Assembly (NCBI GenBank): GCA_020161065.1 | Contig: JAIUPH010000028.1 | Coordinates: 248,001 to 312,000 of the forward strand | Source: Pseudomonadota bacterium | Lineage (GTDB): Bacteria; Pseudomonadota; Gammaproteobacteria; Burkholderiales; Burkholderiaceae_C | Length of the DNA stretch: 64,000 nucleotides | Reading direction: 5' to 3' | Part shown: piece by piece, positions 23,794-32,083 of the stretch | How the letters are laid out: each line of letters opens with the position of its first letter | How positions within the stretch are numbered: the stretch's first letter is position 1 | The notes under the pieces: model-generated | The model's database searches: none | What the model saw: only the letters and a program-made list of their open reading frames with translations | What the model was told of the DNA's origin: nothing | Made by a program: the position numbers and the translations under genes

Positions 23794-26535
23794 TCACCCC
23801 CCGGCCGCCCCACCCTCCAAATCCCGCATGCGCGCCACCGCCTCGTCGCGCTCGGCGACGCCCAGCTTCGCGTAGATCTTGCGCAGGTGCCACTTCACGG
23901 TGTGCGGGGTGACGCCCAGCACGCGGGCGATCTTCTTGTTGGGCAGGGCTTGGGCCACCAGCTTGAGGACTTCGCGCTCGCGTTCGCTGAAGGCTTCGAG
24001 CGGGGCCGATGCGGCCGGCGGCGCGGTGCCGGCGGCGCGGGCGCGGTTGGCGCTGGCGGCGTCGATCAGGCGCTGCGCGTAGAACGCCAGCACCGGCTCC
24101 AGGTCGCCGCGCTGCAGCAGCGCTTCGATCAGCGCCGGCACGCGCGGCGACGCGTCCAGCAGGCTGCGCACCAGCCCCAGGCGGTGGCCGGTGCGCAGCG
24201 CTTCCAGCGTGTGCTGCTGCGCGGCCTGCGCGTTGCCGCGGCCCTGCTCGGCCACCGCCAGCATCAGCCGCGCGTTGGCCACCAGGCGCCAGCGGTGCAT
24301 GCGGATGGCCTGTTCGAGCACCGCCTCCAGCCGCGCGGCGGCGGCGTTGAAGTCGCCCCAGTGCAGCGCGGCGTCGGCGCGCGCGCGCTCGACCACGGCT
24401 TCGAGGTGGGCCGCGGTGCCGGGCGCCGATGCGGCGTAGCGCTCGGCCAGCGTGTCCAGCCGGCGCAGCACGGCGGCGGCGCGCGTGGTCTCGCCCATGC
24501 GCAGGTGGATGCGCAGCCGCGCCGCCAGCGCGTGGGCCAGCGGCCGGTCGAGCTGGTGGCGCAGGCCGTAGTCTTCCAGCCGCTCCAGCCACGACAGTGC
24601 CTCCAACCGGCGCCCGCTGCTCCAGTGCGCCAGCGCCAGCGACTGCAGCGCGCGCAGCACGGCGTCGGGGATGGCGGTGCGCTCCAGCAGCTCGATGCGC
24701 GGCAGCAGCAGCGCGGTCAGCGCATCCAGCTCGTTCAGCTCGTACAGCACTTCCGACAACAGCCCGGCCGCGACGCGCGCGGTGCCGATGTCGGCGCGCC
24801 CGCTGTCGGCGGCTTGCAGCGCTTCGCGCAGCGTGCTTTCGGCCTCGGGCAGGCGGCCTTCGAGCAGGTAGCTCAGGCCCAGCAGGTTGCGGCCGAGCTG
24901 GCCGCGCGCGCTGCCGACGTCCAGATGCTCGGCCTCGGCCAGCAGCTCGCGCGCGCGCGGGTGCTCGTCGCGGTACATGTGCATCCACGCCAGGATGCGC
25001 CGCTGGCCGAGCTGGAACCAGAGGTCGGCGTCGGCGGGGATGGACAGCAGCTCGGGCGCCATGGCGGCCAGCGCGTCGGTGTCGTCGCGCTGGATGGCCA
25101 TGCCGGCGCGCATCAGCGCGACGTTGTAGCGCTGCTGGCGGCTCAGGCGGTCGGCCTGCGCGTCCAGGTGGCGCAGGTTCTGCTCCATCGCGTCGAGCTT
25201 GCGGGCGTACAGCTGCAACTGCAGGTCGACCAGGCGCAGCACGTTGCTGCGCGCCGCCACCTCGGCCGGCAGGCGGTGCATCAGCACCGACAGCGCGCTC
25301 AACTCGCGCCGGGCGATCAGCGGCGGCGCGGCGCGCTCCACCAGCTCGGCCGCGGCGGCCGTGTCGCCGGCCTGCACGGCGTGGCGCACGGCCTCGTCGA
25401 TCTGGCCGTGCGCGTCGAGCCAGCGCCAGGCCGCGCCGTGCAGCGCGCGGCGCTCGGCCTCGGGCAGCGCGGCGGTGCGCTGCAGCAGCACCTCGCGCAG
25501 CAGCGGGTGGAGGCGGTACCAGCTTTGCGCGTCGTCGCTGCCCACCTGCTGGATGAACAGGTTGTCGTGGTCCAGCCGGGCCAGCCGCGTGGTCATCTGC
25601 GCCAGTGCGCGCGGATGGTCGGTCAGCGCGGCCAGCAGCGAGGCGCAGAAGCGGCTGCAGACGGCGGCGCGGACCAGCAGCGCCAGGTCGTCGGCGGCCA
25701 TGCGTTGCAGCACTTCGCTTTCGAAGTAGTCGGCAAAGGCGCGCGCGTCGCGCAGCTGCACGGCCGCGTAGCCGCCGTCGCTGCGGCCCTTGAGGTCCAG
25801 CACGAAGAGCTGCAGCCCGGCCACCCAGCCGTCGGTCAGGCGGTGCAGCGCCTTCGCGTTGTGCGCGCCGATGTCGCCCAGCTGCTCGCGCAGGAAGCGC
25901 TCGGTCTCGTCGGCGGAAAAGCGCAGGTCGCGCAGGTCGAACTCAGCCAGCTCGCCGTGCGCGCGCAGCCGGCCCAGCGACAAGGGCAACGCATGACGCG
26001 AGCCGATGGCCAGGTGCAGGTTGGGCGGCGCGTAGTCCAGCAGCCATTGCAGCACGCGGTGGACGCCGGGGTCGCCCAGTTGCTGCAGGTCGTCGAGCAT
26101 CAGCACCAGCTCGCGCGCCCGCGCGCCGATGGCCTGCACCAGCGTGATGGCCACGTGTTCCAGCGCCGAGTCGCCGCTGTCGCGGCCCAGCAGCGGCACG
26201 GCGTCGGCCACCAGGGCGGGGTCGACCTCGGCCAGGCTGGCGACCAGGCAGTCGAGGAAGCGCGCGGCGCCGTCGTCTTCGCTGGCCAGCGAGAGCCAGG
26301 CGACGTCGTAGTTCAGCGTCAGCAGCGCCTGGCGCCAGGCCACCAGCGTGCTGGTCTTGCCGCTGCCGGCCGGGCCCTGCACGACGATGCAGCGCTTGCG
26401 CCGCGCGTCCTGCAGCCGGGCGAGCAGCGCCTCGCGCGCCATCAACCGGCGCGCCGCACGCGGCGGCCTCAGCTTGGTGCTGTCGATCGATTCGAGGGCG
26501 CGCTCGGCGCGGTCGCGGACAGGCGGAATGGGCAT
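23794..26535 (-). CDS. MalT-type ATP-dependent LuxR-family transcriptional regulator
   Basis: 913 residues, the large ATP-binding LuxR layout. A P-loop NTPase region has Walker A VVQGPAGSGKTST (near residue 50) and Walker B LVLMLDDLQQL (near 140). A long helical-repeat (TPR/MalT-like) sensor region covers about 300-830. The C-terminal LuxR helix-turn-helix is near 850-905 (FSEREREVLKLVAQALPNKKIARVLGVTPHTVKWHL). Such proteins are activated by an inducer plus ATP. ATG 26535 begins MPIPPVRDRAER; the longer frame would read into the next gene. It lies 40 bp after the CoA-transferase gene and may be co-transcribed and regulate the acyl-CoA unit upstream. Confidence 0.9.
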   Translation of the reverse strand: MPIPPVRDRAERALESIDSTKLRPPRAARRLMAREALLARLQDARRKRCIVVQGPAGSGKTSTLVAWRQALLTLNYDVAWLSLASEDDGAARFLDCLVASLAEVDPALVADAVPLLGRDSGDSALEHVAITLVQAIGARARELVLMLDDLQQLGDPGVHRVLQWLLDYAPPNLHLAIGSRHALPLSLGRLRAHGELAEFDLRDLRFSADETERFLREQLGDIGAHNAKALHRLTDGWVAGLQLFVLDLKGRSDGGYAAVQLRDARAFADYFESEVLQRMAADDLALLVRAAVCSRFCASLLAALTDHPRALAQMTTRLARLDHDNLFIQQVGSDDAQSWYRLHPLLREVLLQRTAALPEAERRALHGAAWRWLDAHGQIDEAVRHAVQAGDTAAAAELVERAAPPLIARRELSALSVLMHRLPAEVAARSNVLRLVDLQLQLYARKLDAMEQNLRHLDAQADRLSRQQRYNVALMRAGMAIQRDDTDALAAMAPELLSIPADADLWFQLGQRRILAWMHMYRDEHPRARELLAEAEHLDVGSARGQLGRNLLGLSYLLEGRLPEAESTLREALQAADSGRADIGTARVAAGLLSEVLYELNELDALTALLLPRIELLERTAIPDAVLRALQSLALAHWSSGRRLEALSWLERLEDYGLRHQLDRPLAHALAARLRIHLRMGETTRAAAVLRRLDTLAERYAASAPGTAAHLEAVVERARADAALHWGDFNAAAARLEAVLEQAIRMHRWRLVANARLMLAVAEQGRGNAQAAQQHTLEALRTGHRLGLVRSLLDASPRVPALIEALLQRGDLEPVLAFYAQRLIDAASANRARAAGTAPPAASAPLEAFSEREREVLKLVAQALPNKKIARVLGVTPHTVKWHLRKIYAKLGVAERDEAVARMRDLEGGAAGG

Positions 26536-26575
26536 GCGTGGGCCGATCGTACGCGGCGCGCGCCGGCCCTCGCCT

Positions 26576-27787
26576 TCAAGCCCCCGCCACGCCCAGCGTG
26601 GTGACGCCTTGCGCCACCAGCGCGGCGATCTGCTCGTCGCCATAGCCGGCCTCGCGCAGCAGCTCGGCGCCATGCTCACCCAGCCGCGGCGCCTGGCGCT
26701 GCACCTCGGGCCGCGTGCGCGACCAGCCAGACGGCACGGCCATCGTGCGGATGCGGCCTTCGCTCGGGTGCTGTACGGTCTGGAAGAAGCCGACCGCGCG
26801 CAGATGCGGGTCGTCCAGCAGCGACTGCAGCGTGTGCATCGGCATCACCGGGATGTCGGCGGCCTCCAGCGCCGCGGTCCATTCGGCCGAGGTGCGCGTC
26901 AGCATCACCTCTGCCACCAGGCGGTACAACTCGCGGATATGCTCGGTGCGCGCGCCGATGCTGGCCAGCCGCGGGTCGGCGCTCATCGCCTCGGGGCGGC
27001 CGATCAGCTCGAAGAAGGCGCGCCACTGCTTGTCGTTGTAGACCAGCACGCACAGGTGGCCGTCCTTGGTGGCGTAAGGGCGGCGGTGTTCGTTGAGCAG
27101 CCGCGCGTAGCCCGGCGGGCCGATCGGCGGCTCGAAGCTGGCGCCCTGCAGGTGGTCGCCCAGCACGAACTGCGCCATGGTCTCGAACATCGGCACGTCG
27201 ATGGCCTGGCCCTGGCCGCTGCGCTCGCGCTCGAACAGCCCGGCCGTGATGGCGTTGGCCGCGGCCATGCCGACGATGCGGTCGGCCATCGCGTTGGGCG
27301 CATAGCGCGGCACTTCGTTGCCGGCCAGCACGCCCAGCGTGGGGATGGCCACGGCGCCCTGAATCAGGTCGTCGTAGGCCGGCTTGGCGGCATAGGGGCC
27401 GGCCTGGCCGTAGCCGTAGACGCCGACGTACAGGATGCGCGGGTTGGCGGCGCGCAGCGCGTCGTAGTCGAGCCGCAGCCGCGCCATCGCCTGCGGTCGA
27501 ACGTTGTAGACCAGCACGTCGGCGCCGGCGGCCAGCTTCAGCAGCGCCTCTCGCCCGGCGTCCTGCTTGAGGTCGAGCACGATGCTGCGCTTGCTGCGGT
27601 TGGCGTGCAGGAAGACGCCGGCCATGCCGGCGTGGCGCGCCGGGCCGATGCCGCGCACGCTGTCGCCGCCGGGCGGCTCGACCTTGATCACGTCGGCGCC
27701 GAGGTCGCCGAGGATCTGCGTCGCATAAGGCCCCATCAGCACCGTCGTGACGTCGACGATGCGCACGCCGGCCAGCGGACCGGCCAC
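26576..27787 (-). CDS. CaiB/BaiF family CoA-transferase
   Basis: 403-residue family III CoA-transferase, which moves CoA between two acyl groups through an aspartyl-anhydride intermediate. Seen: GVRIVDVTTVLMGPYATQILGDLGADVIKVE at the N-terminus (first 35 residues) and GIGPARHAGMAGVFLHANR. The active-site Asp region is in the VYGYGQAGPYAAKPAYDDLIQG segment near residue 150, and SGQGQAIDVPMFE follows. The start is GTG 27787, one base after the preceding stop (TGAGGTG), so translation is coupled. Paired with the next gene, which belongs to the same superfamily but the racemase branch, it could supply the CoA ester and epimerise a methyl branch. Substrate not readable. Confidence 0.88.
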   Translation of the reverse strand: MAGPLAGVRIVDVTTVLMGPYATQILGDLGADVIKVEPPGGDSVRGIGPARHAGMAGVFLHANRSKRSIVLDLKQDAGREALLKLAAGADVLVYNVRPQAMARLRLDYDALRAANPRILYVGVYGYGQAGPYAAKPAYDDLIQGAVAIPTLGVLAGNEVPRYAPNAMADRIVGMAAANAITAGLFERERSGQGQAIDVPMFETMAQFVLGDHLQGASFEPPIGPPGYARLLNEHRRPYATKDGHLCVLVYNDKQWRAFFELIGRPEAMSADPRLASIGARTEHIRELYRLVAEVMLTRTSAEWTAALEAADIPVMPMHTLQSLLDDPHLRAVGFFQTVQHPSEGRIRTMAVPSGWSRTRPEVQRQAPRLGEHGAELLREAGYGDEQIAALVAQGVTTLGVAGA

Positions 27788-27788
27788 C

Positions 27789-28895
27789 TCAGCGCCCCCG
27801 GCGCCAGGCGGCCAGCACGGCGGCCACGTCGGCCTCGGGCCGTTCGCGCGGCGGCGTCGGCGTGGCCGGCACGCTGCGGCTGAAGCGCGGCGCCGGCGCC
27901 GGCTGCACGACGCCGCCCACCTCGACGAAGCTGCCGCGCGCCTGCAGGTGCGGGTGCTGCGGCGCCTCGGCGAACGACAGCACCGGCGCAAAGCACACGT
28001 CGCTGCCTTCCAGCAGTTCGCACCACTGCGCGCGCGTGCGCTGGCGGAAGCGATCGGCGATCTGCTGGCGCGCCTGCGGCCACGCGGCGCGGTCGTGCTG
28101 GGCGCCCAGCGCGGCGGGGTCGAGTTCGAGCCGGCTCAGCAGTTGCGCGTAGAAGCGCGCCTCGATCGGGCCGATCGAGATCCAGTGCCCGTCGGCACAT
28201 TCGTAGACGTCGTAGAACGGCGCGCCGGAGTCGAGCACGTTGCTGCCGCGCTCGGCGTTCCACAGCCCGGCGGCGTGCAGGCCGTAGAAGGTGGTGGCCA
28301 TCGACAGCGTGCCGTCGACGATGGCCGCGTCGACCACCTGGCCCAGGCCCGATTGCCGCGCCTCCAGCAGCGCCGAGAGCATGCCGATCACCAGGTACAG
28401 CGCGCCGCCGGAGAAGTCGCCGGTCAGTGCCAGCGGCACCGCGGGCGCCTGCCCGGCGCGGCCGATGGCGTGGATCACGCCGGTCAGCGCCACGTAGTTC
28501 AGGTCGTGGCCCGCGGCTTTGGCCAGCGGCCCGCTCTGCCCCCAGCCGGTGACGCGGCCGTACACCAGCTTCGGGTTGCGCTGCAGGCAGACGTCGGGGC
28601 CCAGGCCCAGCCGTTCGGTGACGCCGGGGCGGAAGCCCTCGATCAGGCCGTCGGCCGCCTCGACGAACTGCAGCACCTGCTCCACCGCCGCCGGCTGCTT
28701 GAGGTCGAGCTCGATCACGTCGCGGTTGCGCAGCAGCAGGTTGAAGCGCGCCGGGCGCTTGACGCCGAGGTCGGCCGCCTCGGTGCGGTCGATGCGCAGC
28801 ACCGTGGCGCCGAGGTCGGCGAACAGCATCGCCGCCATCGGCCCCGGGCCGATGCCGGCAAGCTCGACGATGCGCAGGCCTTGCAGGGGTCCCAT
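27789..28895 (-). CDS. Alpha-methylacyl-CoA racemase-like CaiB/BaiF family protein
   Basis: 368 residues, close to AMACR in order and length: PLQGLRIVELAGIGPGPMAAMLFADLGATVLRID at the start, GLIEGFRPGVTERLGLGP, then AGHDLNYVALTG (the His/Asp pair of the racemase active site near residue 130), FSGGALYLVIGMLSALLEA and PFYDVYECADG. AMACR converts 2-methyl-branched acyl-CoA between R and S forms so that it can enter beta-oxidation, so a branched or cyclic carboxylate is likely for this operon. ATG 28895 lies 24 bp downstream of the small acyl-CoA dehydrogenase. Confidence 0.88.
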   Translation of the reverse strand: MGPLQGLRIVELAGIGPGPMAAMLFADLGATVLRIDRTEAADLGVKRPARFNLLLRNRDVIELDLKQPAAVEQVLQFVEAADGLIEGFRPGVTERLGLGPDVCLQRNPKLVYGRVTGWGQSGPLAKAAGHDLNYVALTGVIHAIGRAGQAPAVPLALTGDFSGGALYLVIGMLSALLEARQSGLGQVVDAAIVDGTLSMATTFYGLHAAGLWNAERGSNVLDSGAPFYDVYECADGHWISIGPIEARFYAQLLSRLELDPAALGAQHDRAAWPQARQQIADRFRQRTRAQWCELLEGSDVCFAPVLSFAEAPQHPHLQARGSFVEVGGVVQPAPAPRFSRSVPATPTPPRERPEADVAAVLAAWRRGR

Positions 28896-28919
28896 CGGGC
28901 AGTCTCCTTTGAAAACGGG

Positions 28920-29957
28920 TTATGCAGACGGCAGCGCCGCGCGCACGAAGTCGAGCAGCGTGCCCTCGCCTTGCAGCAGCGTGGCGCCCAGGCGGCGCGC
29001 GCAGGTCTCGGCCGTGGGCGCGGCAACGCGCCATTCGTGCAGCCGGCGGGCGTGCAGGCCGAGCGCGTATTCCTCGGTGATGCCGATGGCGCCGTGCACC
29101 GCGTGCGCGATGGCCAGCGCGCGCGCCGCGGCGTCGGCCGCCACCAGCTTGGCGCTCGCGGCGCACGCCGCGTCGGCGCGGCCCACGCACGCCGCGTCGG
29201 CGCGGCCCACGCGCACCGCATCGGCGCGGCCCAGTCGCGCCGCCATGGTGGCCAGCGCCACCTGCTCGGCCAGCACCGCGATCTCCTGCTGCAGCGCCTG
29301 GAAGCTGCCGATGGCGCGGCCGAACTGCCGGCGGTCGGCGGCGTAGGCCAGCGTCAGCTCCAGCACCGCGGCCAGCGAGCCGGCCATCTCGGCCGCCTGC
29401 AACGGCGCCAGCAGCACGTCGGCCGGCTGCGGCGCGGCGAAGCGGGCCCGTTCGGCGCCGGCATCGACGCCTTCCAGCACGCCTTCCAGCACGCCTTCCA
29501 GCACGCCCTCCAACGCCCCAGACACCAGCGGCCGCTGGTCGCCGGGGCGCAGCCGCAGCGCCCGCGCCGGCAGCAGCCGCCACTGGCCGCCGTCGCGCCA
29601 CAGCAGGTGGCCGGCCACGCGCAAGCCGGGGATCGGCCCGAAGCCTTCGGCCACGACGATCGGCCCCGGCGGCGCGGCCACGCCGGCATCGGCCAGCAGC
29701 GCGCGCGCCAGCGCCGTTTCCAGCAGCGGCAGCGGAAACGCCACGCGGCCCAGCGCCTGGCCGATGGCGAAGGCGTCGCTCCACGGCAGGCCGATGCCGC
29801 CCTGCGCCTCGGCGACGAAGGCGTCGGCATAACCGAGCGATTCCGCGGCCTGCCACAGCGGCAGCGGGTCGGCACCCTCCTCGATCGCGCGCACCGCGTC
29901 GGCGGTGGCCCGGTCGGCCAGCAGGCGCTGCAGGCCGGTGATCAATGCGTCGTCCAT
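28920..29957 (-). CDS. Acyl-CoA dehydrogenase, small subunit-like, with internal repeats
   Basis: 345 residues with the acyl-CoA dehydrogenase layout in shortened form: RQFGRAIGSFQALQQEIAVLAEQ in the C-terminal helical domain, and HAVHGAIGITEEYALG. No AMTEP-type FAD motif is visible, so FAD binding may depend on the larger dehydrogenase encoded 14 bp upstream. Heteromeric acyl-CoA dehydrogenases made from two different chains are known from steroid and bile-acid catabolism. Two coding tandem repeats are odd: four Leu-Glu-Gly-Val units (29469-29516) and three Gly-Arg-Ala-Asp-containing 8-residue units (29163-29234). Start ATG 29957. The substrate is unknown. Confidence 0.82.
   Translation of the reverse strand: MDDALITGLQRLLADRATADAVRAIEEGADPLPLWQAAESLGYADAFVAEAQGGIGLPWSDAFAIGQALGRVAFPLPLLETALARALLADAGVAAPPGPIVVAEGFGPIPGLRVAGHLLWRDGGQWRLLPARALRLRPGDQRPLVSGALEGVLEGVLEGVLEGVDAGAERARFAAPQPADVLLAPLQAAEMAGSLAAVLELTLAYAADRRQFGRAIGSFQALQQEIAVLAEQVALATMAARLGRADAVRVGRADAACVGRADAACAASAKLVAADAAARALAIAHAVHGAIGITEEYALGLHARRLHEWRVAAPTAETCARRLGATLLQGEGTLLDFVRAALPSA
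29163..29234. repeat. 24-bp tandem repeat, three copies, inside acyl-CoA dehydrogenase gene
   Basis: Units start at 29163, 29187 and 29211; the first two are identical and the third differs at three positions. On the minus strand they encode GRADAACV-type octets in a helix of the dehydrogenase. Length changes of one unit keep the reading frame. Confidence 0.85.
29469..29516. repeat. 12-bp tandem repeat, four copies, inside acyl-CoA dehydrogenase gene
   Basis: Three identical copies start at 29469, 29481 and 29493, and a degenerate fourth ends at 29516. They encode successive Leu-Glu-Gly-Val steps on the minus strand. Their position falls in the middle beta region of the protein, where an insertion is least expected to disturb the helical core. 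Confidence 0.88.
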
Positions 29958-29971
29958 TTCGGCGCCCTCCT

Positions 29972-31129
29972 TCAGCGCAGCCCGAGGCCGCGCGCCACGA
30001 TGCCGCGCAGGATCTGCCGCGTGCCGCCGCGCAGCGAGAAGCTGGGCGCCATCAGCGTCAGGTAGGCCAGCGTCTGCTGCAGCGCCGGCGAGGCCGGCTG
30101 CGGCGCCGTCTCCAGCGCCTGCGCGATCCAGCCCGGCAGCGCCTGCTCCAGCTCGGTGCCCAGGTCCTTGACGAACGAGGCGGCCAGCGCCGGCTGCTCG
30201 CCGCGGTCGAGCTGCGCGGCAATGGCCACCGACATCGCGCGCAGCGCGGCGGTGCGCGCGGCAATGCGGCCGAGCAGCGCTTCGGTGTGCGCATCGGCGC
30301 GGCCGTGGCGGCGCAGCTCGGCCAGCCAGGTGTCGACCAGCACCATGCTGGAGTAGATGCGCTCGGGCCCGCTGCGCTCGTACGCCAGCTCGGCCGTCAC
30401 CTGCGCCCAGCCGGCGCCTTCGTCGCCGATCAACGCGTCGGCGTCGAGCTCCACGTTGTCGAACAGCACCTCGCAGAAGTGGCGGTCGCCGGTGATGTCG
30501 CGAATCGGGCGCACCTGGATGCCCGGGCGCTGCAGGTCGATCAGCAGTTGCGACAGGCCTTGGTGGCGGTCTTTCGGCTCGCCCGAGGTGCGCACCAGCG
30601 CCACCATGTAGTGGGCGCGGTGGGCGTTGCTCGTCCAGATCTTGCGGCCGTTCAGCCGCCAGCCGTCGGCCGTGCGCACGGCGCGGCTGCGCACGCCGGC
30701 CAGGTCGGAGCCGGTGTCGGGCTCGCTCATGCCGATGCAGAAGAACGCTTCGCCGCGCACGATCTGCGGCAGGCAGCGCTGGCGCTGCGCCTCGCTGCCG
30801 TAGCGCAGGATGAGCGGCGCCGATTGGCGGTCGGCGATCCAGTGCGCGGCCACCGGCGCGCCGGCGGCGAGCAGTTCCTCGGTGAGCACGAAGCGCGCGA
30901 AGGCGCTGCGCCCGGCGCCGCCGTAGCGTGGCGGCAGCGTCAGGCCGATCCAGCCCTGGCGGCCGAGCGCGCGGCTAAACTCGGCGTCGAAGCCGATCCA
31001 AGAGCGCGCGCGCTGCGCCGGCGGCATGTCGCGCAGTGCCTCGGCGATGAAGGCGCGCACCGGCGCGCGCAGTGCCTCGTCGGCCGCCGGAATGGCCGCC
31101 GGCTCGAAGGTCCAGGGGGTGGCTGACAT
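29972..31129 (-). CDS. Acyl-CoA dehydrogenase, large subunit-like
   Basis: 385 residues. FAD/acyl-CoA core motifs: IGMSEPDTGSDLAGV (near 140), IWTSNAHRAHYMVALVRT (near 180) and the C-terminal FSLRGGTRQILRGIVA. The last reads RGGT where several family members have YEGT, so the usual catalytic Glu is absent at that place. ATG 31129 is supported by the ACAD-like segment WTFEPAAIPAADEALRA that follows; the longer frame has no such character. It is the first gene of the minus-strand acyl-CoA unit, divergent from LysR by 55 bp and 14 bp before the small dehydrogenase, which suggests a heteromeric enzyme. Confidence 0.88.
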   Translation of the reverse strand: MSATPWTFEPAAIPAADEALRAPVRAFIAEALRDMPPAQRARSWIGFDAEFSRALGRQGWIGLTLPPRYGGAGRSAFARFVLTEELLAAGAPVAAHWIADRQSAPLILRYGSEAQRQRCLPQIVRGEAFFCIGMSEPDTGSDLAGVRSRAVRTADGWRLNGRKIWTSNAHRAHYMVALVRTSGEPKDRHQGLSQLLIDLQRPGIQVRPIRDITGDRHFCEVLFDNVELDADALIGDEGAGWAQVTAELAYERSGPERIYSSMVLVDTWLAELRRHGRADAHTEALLGRIAARTAALRAMSVAIAAQLDRGEQPALAASFVKDLGTELEQALPGWIAQALETAPQPASPALQQTLAYLTLMAPSFSLRGGTRQILRGIVARGLGLR

Positions 31130-31184
31130 CGCTCGCTTTCTAGAATCGTCAGGCCGCAAGCCGCGGCGACAGGCCGAACCGACG

Positions 31185-32075
31185 ATGGAATTGCGCCAGC
31201 TCAAGCAAGTGGTCGTGCTCTCGCAGACGCTGAACTTCCACCGCGCGGCCGAGCAGTTGCACATGGCGCAGCCGCCGCTGTCGGCGTCGATCCGCAAGCT
31301 GGAAGAAGAGCTGGGCGTCGCGCTGTTCGAGCGCCGGCCGCGCGCGCTGCGCGTCACGGCGGCCGGCGAGATCGTGCTGCAGCATGCGCGGCGCGCGCTG
31401 GCCGATGTCGACGAGATCCAGCGCGCCGCGCGCGAGTGCGCCGGCGGCGAGCAGGGCCGCCTGGTGGTGGCCTTCGTCGGCACCGCCAGCGTGACGCTGC
31501 TGCCGCGGCTGATTCCGGCGTTCCGCGAACGCTATCCGCGCGTCGAGCTGGTGCTGCAGGAGTCGACCACGCAGGAGATGCTGCGCCGCCTGGAGCGGCG
31601 CGAGATCGACGCGGCGCTGCTGCGCACCCCCGTGCTGGAGCCGACGCGCGCCGCCCTCACGCCACTGGAGCGCGACCACTGGCTGGTGGCGGTGCACGCG
31701 CGCAGCCGCTGGGCGCAGCGTGATCGCATCAGCCTGCAGGAGCTGGCGGACGAACCCTTCATCGTGCAATCGCCCAGCGTCGTGCCGGCGATGCACACCC
31801 TGGTCAGGCTGGCCTTCGACCATGCCGGCATCCACCCGCCCATCGCGCAGGAAGTGGTGCAGGTGCAGACCCAGCTCGCGCTGGTCGAAAGCGGCCTCGC
31901 CGTGGCGCTGGTGCCGGCGGTGGCGCGCCACCAGGCCGGCGACGGCGTGCGCCTGCTGCCGGTGGCCGACATGCCCGAGGCGCTGGCCGTGGGCATTGCG
32001 CTGGCCGTCGACGCCCAGGCGCCCAGCGCCGCGGCGCGCCGCTTGGTGGAGGTGGCACAGGCGCTGGCCGGCTGA
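31185..32075 (+). CDS. LysR-family transcriptional regulator
   Basis: 296 residues. The winged-helix N-terminus is typical: ELRQLKQVVVLSQTLNFHRAAEQLHMAQPPLSASIRKLEEELG (residues 2-44), then a substrate-binding domain with LIPAFRERYPRVELVLQE and the closing LVESGLAVALVPA. ATG 31185 fits that start. It is divergent from the acyl-CoA dehydrogenase unit with a 55-bp gap, the classic arrangement for control of the neighbouring operon. It is convergent, 8 bp apart, with the Bug gene that follows. The effector is likely a pathway intermediate; which one is not known. Confidence 0.93.
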   Translation: MELRQLKQVVVLSQTLNFHRAAEQLHMAQPPLSASIRKLEEELGVALFERRPRALRVTAAGEIVLQHARRALADVDEIQRAARECAGGEQGRLVVAFVGTASVTLLPRLIPAFRERYPRVELVLQESTTQEMLRRLERREIDAALLRTPVLEPTRAALTPLERDHWLVAVHARSRWAQRDRISLQELADEPFIVQSPSVVPAMHTLVRLAFDHAGIHPPIAQEVVQVQTQLALVESGLAVALVPAVARHQAGDGVRLLPVADMPEALAVGIALAVDAQAPSAAARRLVEVAQALAG

Positions 32076-32083
32076 CGCTCGAT

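Noticed and set aside
29163-29516. CRISPR-like array
   Set aside because: Units are short, contiguous with no spacers and in frame inside a gene; no cas genes in the window.
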